Shown here: in pieces, positions 19,165-28,543 of the stretch
Position numbering within the stretch: the stretch's first letter is position 1
Layout of the letters: each line of letters begins with the position of its first letter
Assembly (NCBI RefSeq): GCF_004357765.1
Contig: NZ_SMTE01000005.1
Location: forward strand, 186,001-250,000
Length of the DNA: 64,000 nt
Reading direction: 5' to 3'
Source of the DNA: Pseudomonas putida
GTDB lineage: Bacteria; Pseudomonadota; Gammaproteobacteria; Pseudomonadales; Pseudomonadaceae
Translations under genes and position numbers: made by a program
Notes under the pieces: generated by a model
The model's database searches: none
Told to the model about the DNA's origin: nothing
What the model saw: only the letters and a program-made list of their open reading frames with translations

Positions 19165-20532
19165 TCAGAACGACGCTTGGATCTTCAGGCCACCGACCCA
19201 GGCATCGTCCACTTGGGTCACGCCACCGGGGTGACGGATGTACTGGACGTTCGGTCGAACGGTCAGCCACTGGGTGACATGAACCCCGTAGTTCAGCTCG
19301 GCGTTGTACTCCGTGTCCTGTACCGGCATGTAGGACGGGTCGTCATAATCGTAGACGCCATTGAACAGATTCGAAGCTTTGGCATTCTTGCGATAGGAAG
19401 GGTTCACATGGATGAGCGACACGGCGAAGCCGATATCGTCCAGTGGCCGTGCGTCGAGCAGACCTTTGTAGACAGCACCCGCCGAAACGTAGTGATCGAC
19501 CAGGTTGGTCTTCTTGTCGTGCACGGTGGCCATGGTGAACAGGCTCAGACCGCGCGAAGTATCGGCACCGACCTGAGTCACCTGCTGCTTCACACCGAAC
19601 CAGAAACCATGCTTGCTCGAAGCGCTGCGGTAGTCGTTGCCGCTGATGGCCGCGGGCTGACCGTTGCTGTCCTTGAGCACGTCCTTGGCATCGGCGGTGC
19701 TGTAGTAGTAACCGGCGCGGTACTCACCGGGCAGGCCATTGACATGCGGCTGCCAGACCAGCTCGACCGGCAATACCGCACCCTCGGTGCCACTGCCGCT
19801 GAGCTTGAAGCCATTGCCCGATTCGGTATTGGACGGGTTCTGTTCGTAGGCGCCGATCTGCGCATAAAGCTCAGGGGTGAGCGCATATTTGACCCGCGCC
19901 GCCCACTGGCTGACCGGCCAGTTGTACCAGATTCCCCCCCAGTTACCGACCTGCGAGCCACAGAACGCCAGGTTCTGGAAATCGCAGTCGTAGGTGTTGA
20001 AATCTTCGCCTTCGCCGAACCGGCCGACCTTGATGTCCAGGCGCTGGTCGAGGAATTTCTGCTGGTAGAACATCTGGGTCAGGCGCCAATGGGAGCCGCG
20101 CCCCCATACTTCCTGGGACGAGCTCAAGGTGCCGACCCGAGGGTCACCCACGCGGTCGTTGGAGATGTTGTCGCCGTTGCGGTCGGTGACCGTCAGCTGG
20201 AAGGCAGCATCGTGCCAGCCCAGCAACTTCTGCAGATCGAACTTGGCGCCGAAGGCGAATTGATCGCTGTAGCGGGTGGCACGGCTATTGTCGTAGCCGC
20301 CGCCGAGATTGGCGCCGACTTCACCCACGTAGCTGGCATTGAATTCGACGCCACGCTGCGCGAGGTCGTCGCGGGTGCCGCCCCAGTTGCCGAACATATA
20401 AGGCGATTGACTATCGAAGGCGTCCATTGCCGAGGCTGGGCTGACCACTGCCAAGCCGCTGAGCAGCGCGAAGGTGAACGTGCAGGCCTGCAAGCCGGAT
20501 GGGCCGAGGTAGCGCTGTCTTGAGTCTTGCAT
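19165..20532 (-). CDS. oprB: Carbohydrate-selective porin OprB
   Basis: A 455-residue outer-membrane porin with a signal peptide that ends near residue 35 (VSPASA) and the OprB start SPYMFGNWGGTRDDLAQRG. The C terminus ends with a phenylalanine (IQASF), as expected for a barrel inserted by the BAM machinery. OprB proteins admit glucose and other sugars. It is the first gene of an apparent oprB-gcd operon. The 215-base upstream gap (20533-20747) is AT-rich near the start and should hold the promoter, but no operator was confidently identified. Confidence 0.93.
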   Translation of the reverse strand: MQDSRQRYLGPSGLQACTFTFALLSGLAVVSPASAMDAFDSQSPYMFGNWGGTRDDLAQRGVEFNASYVGEVGANLGGGYDNSRATRYSDQFAFGAKFDLQKLLGWHDAAFQLTVTDRNGDNISNDRVGDPRVGTLSSSQEVWGRGSHWRLTQMFYQQKFLDQRLDIKVGRFGEGEDFNTYDCDFQNLAFCGSQVGNWGGIWYNWPVSQWAARVKYALTPELYAQIGAYEQNPSNTESGNGFKLSGSGTEGAVLPVELVWQPHVNGLPGEYRAGYYYSTADAKDVLKDSNGQPAAISGNDYRSASSKHGFWFGVKQQVTQVGADTSRGLSLFTMATVHDKKTNLVDHYVSAGAVYKGLLDARPLDDIGFAVSLIHVNPSYRKNAKASNLFNGVYDYDDPSYMPVQDTEYNAELNYGVHVTQWLTVRPNVQYIRHPGGVTQVDDAWVGGLKIQASF

Positions 20533-20747
20533 GCAAATATTAACGCTCGTTTTCTATAGGGATATGGGTAAGGGAGGGAAATCTGCTATTAGGATGAACA
20601 GCAGATGTTACTAAGTATTTCTAGCTCATTCGCAAGTGTAATACATTGTCCAATGCAATTTCTTGAGGACTGTGCACGGAATTATTGTGAATTTCGCACG
20701 ACCGGGAGAATGGCACCGAGGCCCATGAGCATCGACACGATGGCGTT

Positions 20748-23603
20748 TTACGCTGGTATCTGCGCCAACCAGTAGTCCACGTCGACCTCGTCGATCTGCT
20801 CGGGCCGCAGGAATCGCTCGCCATACTGGCGGTACACACCGCTGCTGAGGAACAACCGCAGTAACTGACCGTCGATGTGGTTGTCACGGGCCATGGACAC
20901 CAGGATCTTCACCGACTCGGACAATGTCTTCGGCGGCTTGTAGGGCCGATCAGCAGCGGTGAGTGCTTCGAAGATGTCGGCGATGGCCATGACCCGCTCG
21001 GGAATGCTCAGCGCCTCCCGCCCCAGCCGCCTTGGGTAGCCGGTGCCGTCCATTTTCTCATGGTGATGGCCGGCGATCGCCGGCACTCGTTTGAGCTGGC
21101 GAGGGAACGGCAGCGCTTCGAGCATGATGATGGTCTGCACGATGTGTTCGTTGATCTTGAACCGCTCTTCTTCGGTCAGCGTGCCCCGGCGAATCGACAG
21201 GTTGTGCAGCTCGCCATAGTTGCTGGCATCGGCAGGCAGGCGCATGTCGAAGCCCCAGAGGTTACGCGGATCGTACTTGTCTACCGCCGGCTTGCGTTCA
21301 CCCCATGGCACACGATGCTCGGGGCGGTCGGCCAGCAGCGTCTCGTCGGCTGGCAAGGGCGTGGCCGGCACGCCAGCGAAACGCTCCTGTTCATCACGGG
21401 AAAGACCGAGGCGGTTATCGAAGTGCCGCTGCCAGCGACGCTGGCCGATACGCTGCAAGCGCCCGATGTCGCCTTCCTGCATGAACTCGCCGCCGATGTT
21501 GGCCTTGGCAACGAAGGCGAACTCCTCCTGCAGTTCGGCCTGGGTGAGCTGCAGCGCCCGCTGCAGCGCCTGGCGATCCGCGCCGCTGGCCAGACCTTGC
21601 CAATAGGCAAGCTCGGCATCACGCCAGAGCACCTCGAAACGCGTGCGCACTTCATGGATGCGGTTGTACAGGGTTTCCAGCTTGGTGGCTTTGTCGACCA
21701 CGTACTCGGGGCTGGTGACCTTGCCGCAATCGTGTAGCCAGGCGGCCACGCGAAACTCGTAGCGCTCCTCTTCGTTCATGGTGAAATCGGCGTACGGACC
21801 ACTGTCGGCACTTATCGCCCGGTCGAGCAGCATCTGCGCCAATTGCGGCACCCGCTCGCAGTGGCCACCGGTATAGGGGCTCTTGGCATCGATGGCATCT
21901 GCCAGCAGCTTGATCATGGCATCGAGCAAGCGTTGCTGAGCCTCGACCAACTGGCGGGTCTCGATGGCAACGGCCGCCGCGCCGGACAACTCGTGAACGA
22001 AGCGTCGGAACGGCTCGGTGACCTCTTCGTTGGCGGTCGTCTGTTCCAGTTGCAGCACGAGGACACCCAGCAGCACCTGATCGCGGTCGTTGAGCGAGAC
22101 CGCCAGGCCTGAGCCGGACAATTGCAGAGCCTGTGTGACGGCAGCGGCGAGACCTTCGGGGTGCCCGGTATCCACGACGAGTTCGTCAGGGTAGCCTTCC
22201 ACGCCGCAGGCGGCGGCCAGGCGTAGCCGAGCATCGTCGACATCGAACAGGTACACCGCCCCGGCCTTGACCCCGGCCGCCTGCACCAGATGCGTGAGGA
22301 CGCCATCGAGCATCCGCTCCAACTGACTCTCACGGCTGAGCGTGAGGGTGATCTGCTGCATGCTGCGTATCGTCCCCGACATCCGGCTGAGCACCTGACT
22401 CAACTCGCGCACCTCGGTCACCCGCGAAGCGACACCCACTTCACGGCTGAAATCGTACCCTGCAAGGCCCCGCACCTGGTTTGCCAACGTACGCAGCGGC
22501 AAGCCGATGCGCTTGCCGAGCAATCCGCCGAGCACCAGCAGCACGGCCATCAGCACCGCGGTCCACAGCAACTGCTCGAACAGTACCTTGCGCGCCCCTG
22601 CCAACAATTCTCGAGCCGGCACGGCAAGCAAGACTTCCAGGTTGTGCCCGGCCAGGCTCATCAACGGCACCCGCATGCCGTACCAGAGCACGCCCTCCAC
22701 CTCATACAACTGCGGCTGTCCGCTTTCGGGCATCTGCTCCCGGATGTGCGCAAGACTCGCAATCCCCAGCTCGCCGATGCTCGACAGACGCACGGCCTCG
22801 CCTTCGCGGACGATCATCCGCTCGAGATCCGGATAGGCCACCACCTGACCGCGCTCATCGAGCACGACGATCTCGGTCCCCGCCGTCATGCGCAAGTCAC
22901 GGCTCTCAAGGGCCAAATCGTTGACCGAGACATCCATGCCGATCACCGAGCGTCCATCGACGCTGCGCTGCGCCAGGGTCAGGCCGACTTCGCGGGTGGT
23001 GTAGAACACGTAAGGACGGGTCAACACGGTGCTGGAACGATTGGAGGCCGAGACGAACCAAGGCCGTGGCCGCGGATCGTAGTGGTAATCCGGCTTGGCC
23101 TGGACTTGCAACAAATTCACGTCCTGATCGTAGAAACGCCACTCCCCTTGCAACTCGCCGTTCGTGCCTCGGCTGATGCTTTGCACCAGGTACACGCTGC
23201 CCACCGGTGCCGCGAAGCGCTGCAGCAGTTGGGGGTCGCGCAGGCGGCGAACAAGAAAGAACTCGCCGTTGGTGAAGCCGACATAGGTGGAGCTGACCAT
23301 CTTGTTCACCTGAAGGCTCTCGACCAACTGCGGCAAACGCGCCAGGCGCTGCTCCAGATCGCCAGGAGTCGGCGTGAAGGCCAGCATGCGCAAGCTGCTC
23401 TGCGCAGGCTCGATCAACCGACGGGCGCGCTCGTCGATGGTCTTGGCGACCTGATGGGCCGCATCCCCGGCAGCTGCCACCAGCGCCTGGCGCATGCCCT
23501 GGTAGCCCTGCCAGGCAAGGCCGGCGCCGAGCAACAGAATGCCGAGCATGATCGCCAGCGCAACGACAAGTTGCAGAGATACCCCTCGCCCAGGGTGGTT
23601 CAT
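20748..23603 (-). CDS. CACHE-HAMP-GAF-HD-GYP transmembrane signalling protein
   Basis: A 951-residue sensor that probably hydrolyses cyclic di-GMP. An N-terminal membrane span (about residues 9-32) is followed by a periplasmic double-CACHE-like region to about 340, a second span (about 344-368), a HAMP segment, a GAF-like domain (about 425-555) and the HD-GYP domain. HD is at residues 624-625 (HDCGKV), and HHHEKMDGTGYP at 846-857. About 220 residues separate these motifs, far more than the roughly 60 in canonical HD-GYP domains, so a large insertion splits the catalytic domain. ATG 23603 is preferred over the upstream frame because a GGAGCC site precedes it. The gene is monocistronic. Confidence 0.87.
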   Translation of the reverse strand: MNHPGRGVSLQLVVALAIMLGILLLGAGLAWQGYQGMRQALVAAAGDAAHQVAKTIDERARRLIEPAQSSLRMLAFTPTPGDLEQRLARLPQLVESLQVNKMVSSTYVGFTNGEFFLVRRLRDPQLLQRFAAPVGSVYLVQSISRGTNGELQGEWRFYDQDVNLLQVQAKPDYHYDPRPRPWFVSASNRSSTVLTRPYVFYTTREVGLTLAQRSVDGRSVIGMDVSVNDLALESRDLRMTAGTEIVVLDERGQVVAYPDLERMIVREGEAVRLSSIGELGIASLAHIREQMPESGQPQLYEVEGVLWYGMRVPLMSLAGHNLEVLLAVPARELLAGARKVLFEQLLWTAVLMAVLLVLGGLLGKRIGLPLRTLANQVRGLAGYDFSREVGVASRVTEVRELSQVLSRMSGTIRSMQQITLTLSRESQLERMLDGVLTHLVQAAGVKAGAVYLFDVDDARLRLAAACGVEGYPDELVVDTGHPEGLAAAVTQALQLSGSGLAVSLNDRDQVLLGVLVLQLEQTTANEEVTEPFRRFVHELSGAAAVAIETRQLVEAQQRLLDAMIKLLADAIDAKSPYTGGHCERVPQLAQMLLDRAISADSGPYADFTMNEEERYEFRVAAWLHDCGKVTSPEYVVDKATKLETLYNRIHEVRTRFEVLWRDAELAYWQGLASGADRQALQRALQLTQAELQEEFAFVAKANIGGEFMQEGDIGRLQRIGQRRWQRHFDNRLGLSRDEQERFAGVPATPLPADETLLADRPEHRVPWGERKPAVDKYDPRNLWGFDMRLPADASNYGELHNLSIRRGTLTEEERFKINEHIVQTIIMLEALPFPRQLKRVPAIAGHHHEKMDGTGYPRRLGREALSIPERVMAIADIFEALTAADRPYKPPKTLSESVKILVSMARDNHIDGQLLRLFLSSGVYRQYGERFLRPEQIDEVDVDYWLAQIPA

Positions 23604-23895
23604 GGCTGTCGGCTCCGCTCCGCGAATGCACAATAGTGGCACAGCGCCCCCGCTGCGCCCCTACACGGTAGCGCAGGGATCAGATTCGTGCGCGCAAGTC
23701 GCGCACGGCCATGAACAAATCTTCATGTTCCCGCTGAGCCCCAGCCAGCGGGTGATCGCGCCATCCGCAGCCGGCGTCGGCCGATGACCTGCCTTGAGGG
23801 TGGCGAGCGGCTTGCGTAGCATCGCCGGCCCTGGGCCGCTGCGCGGTCCGATCGCTGGGCAACGCCCGTGCCCAACCGATAATCACCGAGTTCCC

Positions 23896-25788
23896 ATGCC
23901 GCAACCCATTCCTCTGAAGGACCACGAAAAAGAGAAGCACCTGGTCAACCGCCGGCTGCTGGCCTGCTGCGCCCTGGTTTTCAGCCTGATCGCGGTGCTG
24001 ATAGGCCGCCTTTACGTGCTGCAGGTGGTGCAGCACGATCAGCAGAGTGCGGTATCGGAAAACAATCGCGTGCACGTGCTACCCATCGCCCCCGAGCGCG
24101 GTCTGATCTACGACCGCAACGGCGTGGTGCTGGCCGACAACAAACCCAGTTTCGACCTGACCATGACCCGCGAGCGCGCCGGCAACTCGGCCCAGGTCCT
24201 CGATACCTTGGTCGAGGTTCTGGGCCTGGGCGAGGACGAGCGCAAGCAATTCGACAAGGACCTTCGCCGTGGCCGTAAGCCCTTCGAGCCGGTGACCCTG
24301 ATGGTCGGCCTGAGCGAAGAACAGATCGCCCTGGTGGCGGTGAACCAATTCCGCTTGCCGGGCCTGGACGTGGAGCCGCAATTCATTCGCGAATATCCGC
24401 TGGCCGAGCATTTCGCCCACTCGGTCGGTTATGTCGGGCGCATCAACGAAAAGGAAGCGCAAACCCTCGACAGCACCGAGTACCGCGGCACCCAGTCCAT
24501 CGGCAAGACCGGCATCGAGCGCTTCTACGAAAGCCAGTTGCACGGCCACGTCGGTTACGAAGAGGTCGAGACCAACGCTCAGGGACGGGTGATGCGTGTG
24601 CTCAACCATCAGGATCCGATACCCGGCAAGGACATCGTGCTGAGCCTGGACGCCCACTTGCAGGTGGCCGCCGAGAAGGCCCTGGGCGATCGCCGTGGCG
24701 CGGTGGTGGTGTTGGACCCGGCCAATGGCGACGTGCTGGCGATGGTCAGCAATCCCAGCTTCGACCCCAACCTGTTCGTCAAGGGCATCAGCTTCAAGCA
24801 GTACGCCGCCCTGCGCGACTCGATCGACCGACCGCTGTTCAACCGCGTGCTGCGCGGGCTCTATGCGCCAGGCTCGACCGTGAAGCCGGAGGTGGCCATC
24901 GCCGGCCTCGACAGCGGAGTGATCACGCCAGGCAGCCGGGTATTCGACCCGGGTTACTACGAACTGCCCAACTACGATCACAAGTACCGCAACTGGAACC
25001 GCAGCGGCGATGGTTGGGTGGACATGTACACCGCCATCATGCGCTCCAACGACACCTACTTCTACGACCTCGCGCACAAGCTGGGCATCGAGCGCCTGCA
25101 CGACTACCTGTCCGAGTTCGGCCTCGGCCAGAGAATCTCGGTGGACATGTTCGAGGAAGCATCCGGGTTGATGCCATCGGCCGAGTGGAAACGAGCCACC
25201 CGCCGCCAGGCCTGGTACCCAGGCGAGACCCTGATCCTCGGCATCGGTCAGGGCTACATGCAGGTCACGCCGTTGCAACTGGCCCAGGCCACCAGCCTGC
25301 TGGCGAGCAAGGGGGTGTGGCACCGACCGCATCTGGCGATGACCGTCGGTGGCCAGGCAGTGACCGATCCCCATCCGATGCCGGACATCGTGCTGCATGA
25401 CAAGCACGCCTGGGACGAGGTCAACGAAGGCATGCAGATGGTCATGCACGCGCCTCGCGGCATCGCCCGCGCCGCCGCTGCCGGGGCCCAGTATCGGATT
25501 GCCGGCAAGAGTGGTACGGCGCAGGTGGTGGCGATCAAGCAGGGTGAACGCTACGACCGCAACAAGACCCGCGAACGGCACCGCGACAATGCCTTGTTCG
25601 TCGGTTTCGCCCCCGCCGATCACCCCAGCGTGGTGGTGGCGGTGATGATCGAGAATGGCGAAGCCGGTGGCCGGGTAGCCGGGCCGGTGGTGCGCGAAGT
25701 GATGGATGCCTACCTGCTCGATGAACAGGGCCACCTGAAGCCCGAATATGCCGGGGTAGCAGCGGCCAGGCCGGGACCACACTCGTAA
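23896..25788 (+). CDS. mrdA: Penicillin-binding protein 2, stand-alone paralogue
   Basis: A 630-residue class B transpeptidase of the PBP2 type that cross-links peptidoglycan of the lateral wall. It has one N-terminal membrane span (about residues 18-40), the dimerisation/pedestal domain with RGLIYDRNG, and the transpeptidase domain with S327-T-V-K330, S384-N-D386 and K538-S-G540. All catalytic residues are present. The genes that usually accompany the housekeeping copy (rodA, rlmH, rsfS, dacA) are absent, so this is probably a second PBP2. The C terminus is slightly divergent and basic. The name mrdA reflects the family and the copy may deserve a distinct number. Confidence 0.88.
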   Translation: MPQPIPLKDHEKEKHLVNRRLLACCALVFSLIAVLIGRLYVLQVVQHDQQSAVSENNRVHVLPIAPERGLIYDRNGVVLADNKPSFDLTMTRERAGNSAQVLDTLVEVLGLGEDERKQFDKDLRRGRKPFEPVTLMVGLSEEQIALVAVNQFRLPGLDVEPQFIREYPLAEHFAHSVGYVGRINEKEAQTLDSTEYRGTQSIGKTGIERFYESQLHGHVGYEEVETNAQGRVMRVLNHQDPIPGKDIVLSLDAHLQVAAEKALGDRRGAVVVLDPANGDVLAMVSNPSFDPNLFVKGISFKQYAALRDSIDRPLFNRVLRGLYAPGSTVKPEVAIAGLDSGVITPGSRVFDPGYYELPNYDHKYRNWNRSGDGWVDMYTAIMRSNDTYFYDLAHKLGIERLHDYLSEFGLGQRISVDMFEEASGLMPSAEWKRATRRQAWYPGETLILGIGQGYMQVTPLQLAQATSLLASKGVWHRPHLAMTVGGQAVTDPHPMPDIVLHDKHAWDEVNEGMQMVMHAPRGIARAAAAGAQYRIAGKSGTAQVVAIKQGERYDRNKTRERHRDNALFVGFAPADHPSVVVAVMIENGEAGGRVAGPVVREVMDAYLLDEQGHLKPEYAGVAAARPGPHS

Positions 25789-25843
25789 GCGTGATCGCCG
25801 GGGCGCTGCTTGACCACGACGCCGGTACGGCCCGCTCAGCCCT

Positions 25844-26470
25844 TCAAGAGGCGGTGCGTGGCATCAGATCGTAGGGGTGTTTCCAACCTGGAACGGCCTG
25901 GATACGCTGTTTCCAGGCTTCGATATGGGTGAACTCAGCCAAGGCGATGCCCGTGTCTTCCGGCATGAACACATAGCCCGCCAGCGACAGGTCGGCGATG
26001 GTCAGGCGGTCGCCGACCATGAACGGTCGGGTCGCCAGGTGCGCATCGACGATACGGTAGGCCGCCGTGGCGCGCTCACGCAGAAATCCTGTGACTTCGG
26101 TTTCCCCGGTTTTCTTCAGGCACAGCAGGAACCGCAGCGCCGCGTAGTAGCTGGTGAACTTGTGGTTGTCGAACAGCATCCAGCGCCAGATCTCGCGCTT
26201 CTCCTCGGCGTCGCGCGGTCCGAACTGGCCGGTGCGCTCGGCCAGGTATTCGAGGATCAGCGCCGACTGGGTGAGGGTCTGCCCGGCATGCTCCAGCACC
26301 GGGACTTCGCCCTGCTCGTTGACCTGCTCACGCCAGTTCGGGTCTCGGGTCTGGCCATGGAAGAAGTCGACGAACACCGCCTGCCAAGGCTGGCCAGTGA
26401 GTTCGAGCATGAGGGCGACCTTGTAGGCGTTACCGGATTCAGCGAAGCAATGCAGCGTGTATTCGGACAT
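25844..26470 (-). CDS. Glutathione S-transferase
   Basis: A 208-residue GST-fold protein. The thioredoxin-like N-terminal half contains the glutathione-binding region VPVLEHAGQTLTQSALILEYL, and the helical half contains DRLTIADLSLAGY, the conserved N-capping motif of GSTs. Ser11 or Asn14 in CFAESGNAYKV would be the likely thiol-activating region. The start at 26470 is chosen because GAGGGT precedes it and the fold begins there. The natural substrate is unknown. The ABC operon on the same strand lies upstream, separated by a hairpin. Confidence 0.9.
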   Translation of the reverse strand: MSEYTLHCFAESGNAYKVALMLELTGQPWQAVFVDFFHGQTRDPNWREQVNEQGEVPVLEHAGQTLTQSALILEYLAERTGQFGPRDAEEKREIWRWMLFDNHKFTSYYAALRFLLCLKKTGETEVTGFLRERATAAYRIVDAHLATRPFMVGDRLTIADLSLAGYVFMPEDTGIALAEFTHIEAWKQRIQAVPGWKHPYDLMPRTAS

Positions 26471-26524
26471 GGGGACCCTCAGTTTCCATTGAATGATCGT
26501 GGTGGGTGGGACGCATCCCGCTCC

Positions 26525-26548
26525 CAATCGCCGGCGAACCGGCGATTG
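26525..26548 (-). terminator. Hairpin between the ABC transporter operon and the GST gene
   Basis: A perfect 10-bp stem (CAATCGCCGG at 26525-26534 with its complement at 26539-26548) with a CGAA loop, 35 bases beyond the permease stop codon on the minus strand. No T-run follows, so it may be an attenuating or mRNA-stabilising hairpin and not a full terminator. Confidence 0.5.
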
Positions 26549-26582
26549 AGCAGAGCATGTCCGACACGCTGCGGTCAATGGC

Positions 26583-27338
26583 TCAAGCGTGTACCCAGCG
26601 TCGATGCAGCCCGCGCGCCAGGGCATCGAGCATGAAACCCAGCACGCCGATCAGCAGCACCATGGCCATCAGCTCCGAATAGGCCAGGCGGTCACGGGTA
26701 TCGAGGATGAAGTAACCGAGCCCTGCGCTGACGCCGAGCATTTCGCACGGCACCAGCACGATCCACAGGATACCGATGGCCAGGCGCACGCCCGTCAGCA
26801 CATGGCCGATGACCCCGGGAACGATCACCTTGCACAGGGTTTCCCAACGCGTGGCGCTGAGGCTACGGCTTAGTTGCAGCCAACGCGGATCGAGCTGACG
26901 CACGCCCGCGGCGGTGTTGAGGAGAATCGGCCACAGCGCGGCGAAGGCCAGCAGGAAGTAGATCGGCTGGTCGCCCACCCCCATCAGCATCACCACCACC
27001 GGCATCCATGACAGCGGCGAGATCATCCGCAGAAACTGGAACGCTGGTGTCGTCGCCGCCTCCAGGTGCCGGTAGCTGCCCACCAGCAAGCCCAACGGCA
27101 CCCCGATCAACAGCGCCAGCAGCAGGCCGATCAGGATGCGCTTGAGGCTCACCCAGATATGCCCGTAGACCTCCCCCTGCCCCAGCAACTCCACCAGGCT
27201 GGCCAAAGTCGCCTGGGGCGCGAAGCGTGCCGAGAGGCCATCGGCTTCACCGAACATATGCACCCCGGCCCACCACAACAGCAGCAACCCCAGCAGGCCG
27301 GCCAGACCCAGGCCGGCATGTAAGACATGCTTGCGCAT
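26583..27338 (-). CDS. ABC transporter permease, SsuC/TauC-like
   Basis: A 251-residue inner-membrane permease with about six spans and the EAA-type cytoplasmic loop (a stretch beginning LSATRWETLCKVIVPG). It belongs to the nitrate/sulfonate/taurine (BPD_transp_1) group. Its ATG overlaps the stop codon of the binding-protein gene by one base, so it is the last gene of a tightly coupled operon (27338 upstream to 31019). Substrate specificity cannot be read from the permease. Confidence 0.9.
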   Translation of the reverse strand: MRKHVLHAGLGLAGLLGLLLLWWAGVHMFGEADGLSARFAPQATLASLVELLGQGEVYGHIWVSLKRILIGLLLALLIGVPLGLLVGSYRHLEAATTPAFQFLRMISPLSWMPVVVMLMGVGDQPIYFLLAFAALWPILLNTAAGVRQLDPRWLQLSRSLSATRWETLCKVIVPGVIGHVLTGVRLAIGILWIVLVPCEMLGVSAGLGYFILDTRDRLAYSELMAMVLLIGVLGFMLDALARGLHRRWVHA

Positions 27339-28543
27339 CAGACCGCGAACTCCTCGCTGCGCTCGAAATTGTCAGCGATGCCGAACACCGACGGGCCGCC
27401 GACGGAGGCGATGGCATTGCGCACGAAGCGGTCGTCGACCAGGTCGCGGGCCGTGAGCGCAGGATCGAGGTCGGCCAGAAATGCCTTGTCTCCCTCGATC
27501 AAGGTGTTCTTTAGGCGCTTGACCAGCTCCTCGGTGTAGCTGGGGAACGGATACGGCTGGAAGTCGATGCGCTTCTCGTCCCACTGCTGATGCTGGATGG
27601 CCCCGCTGGCGATGTAGCTGGCACGGTCTTCGGCGGCTGGCGCCAGGACCTTGGTCAGCACGCCAGGCTCATGGGGGGTGTACCTGTTGGGGCCGGCCTT
27701 GGACAGCAATGCGGCGGCCTCGGCGCGGTGGTCCCGGGTCCACTGCTGGGCCTTGACGATGGCGTTGACCACCTTCTGCGACCACTCCGGGCGGTTGTTC
27801 AGGTCGTGCTCGTGCATGAACACCACGCAGCAGGCATGGTTGCGCCAGACGTCGCCGGTAAAGCGCTGCACGCGGCCGACCTTGAGGTTCTCAGCCAAGG
27901 CGTTGAACGGTTCGGCGACGATGTAGCCGGCGATGCGCTTGCTGGCCAGGGCCGGTGGCATGTCCGACGGAGGCAACACCAAGAGGTTGACCTCGTTGGC
28001 CGCCAATTGCGCGTTGGCCGGTCTGGACACCGGAGTCAGGCCATTGTCGTTGAGCATCTGCTGCAGCACCACGTTGTGGATCGAATACCAGAACGGGATG
28101 GCCACGGTCTTGCCACCCAACTGCTTGAGTTCATGGATGTCCGGCGCCACGGTCAGGCCCGAGCCACCGACGTGGTTCCAGGCCACCACCTTGGCCGGCA
28201 CCTTGCTGCCGTAGCGGGCCCAGACGGTCATCGGCGACAGCAGATGGATCACGTTGACCTGGCCGGAGATGAACGCTTCGATCACCTGTGCCCAACTGCG
28301 CAGCAATACCGGGCGCTCGGCCTTGATGCCTTCGGCTTCGAACAGGCCATTGTTGTGCGCCACCAGCAAGGGCGTGGCGTCGGTGATCGGCAGATAGCCG
28401 ATGCGCACCGGCGCATCCGGCTCGGCGGCGGCGCGCGCCTGTAAGCTCGAGAGCAATGGCAAGGCACCGGCGGCGGTAAGCATGGCGCTGAGTTTGAGGA
28501 AGTCGCGGCGCGAAGAAGTGGAACAGCAGTCATCCATGCACAT
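27338..28543 (-). CDS. ABC transporter substrate-binding protein, SsuA/NMT1-like, Tat-exported
   Basis: A 401-residue periplasmic binding protein with a twin-arginine signal (SRRDFLKLSAM at about residues 10-20 and an ARA cleavage region near 38). The body has the two-lobed NMT1/SsuA fold, with RIGYLPITDATPLLVAHNNG at its start. Such proteins bind sulfonates, nitrate, taurine or pyrimidine precursors. Tat export suggests it folds before export. The gene overlaps the ATPase gene by 14 bases and the permease gene by one. Confidence 0.88.
   Translation of the reverse strand: MCMDDCCSTSSRRDFLKLSAMLTAAGALPLLSSLQARAAAEPDAPVRIGYLPITDATPLLVAHNNGLFEAEGIKAERPVLLRSWAQVIEAFISGQVNVIHLLSPMTVWARYGSKVPAKVVAWNHVGGSGLTVAPDIHELKQLGGKTVAIPFWYSIHNVVLQQMLNDNGLTPVSRPANAQLAANEVNLLVLPPSDMPPALASKRIAGYIVAEPFNALAENLKVGRVQRFTGDVWRNHACCVVFMHEHDLNNRPEWSQKVVNAIVKAQQWTRDHRAEAAALLSKAGPNRYTPHEPGVLTKVLAPAAEDRASYIASGAIQHQQWDEKRIDFQPYPFPSYTEELVKRLKNTLIEGDKAFLADLDPALTARDLVDDRFVRNAIASVGGPSVFGIADNFERSEEFAV

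Noticed and set aside
23641-23790. Small Cys-containing minus-strand frame between the HD-GYP and PBP2 genes
   Set aside because: Two overlapping frames look equally protein-like, no ribosome site supports either, and no family is recognised.
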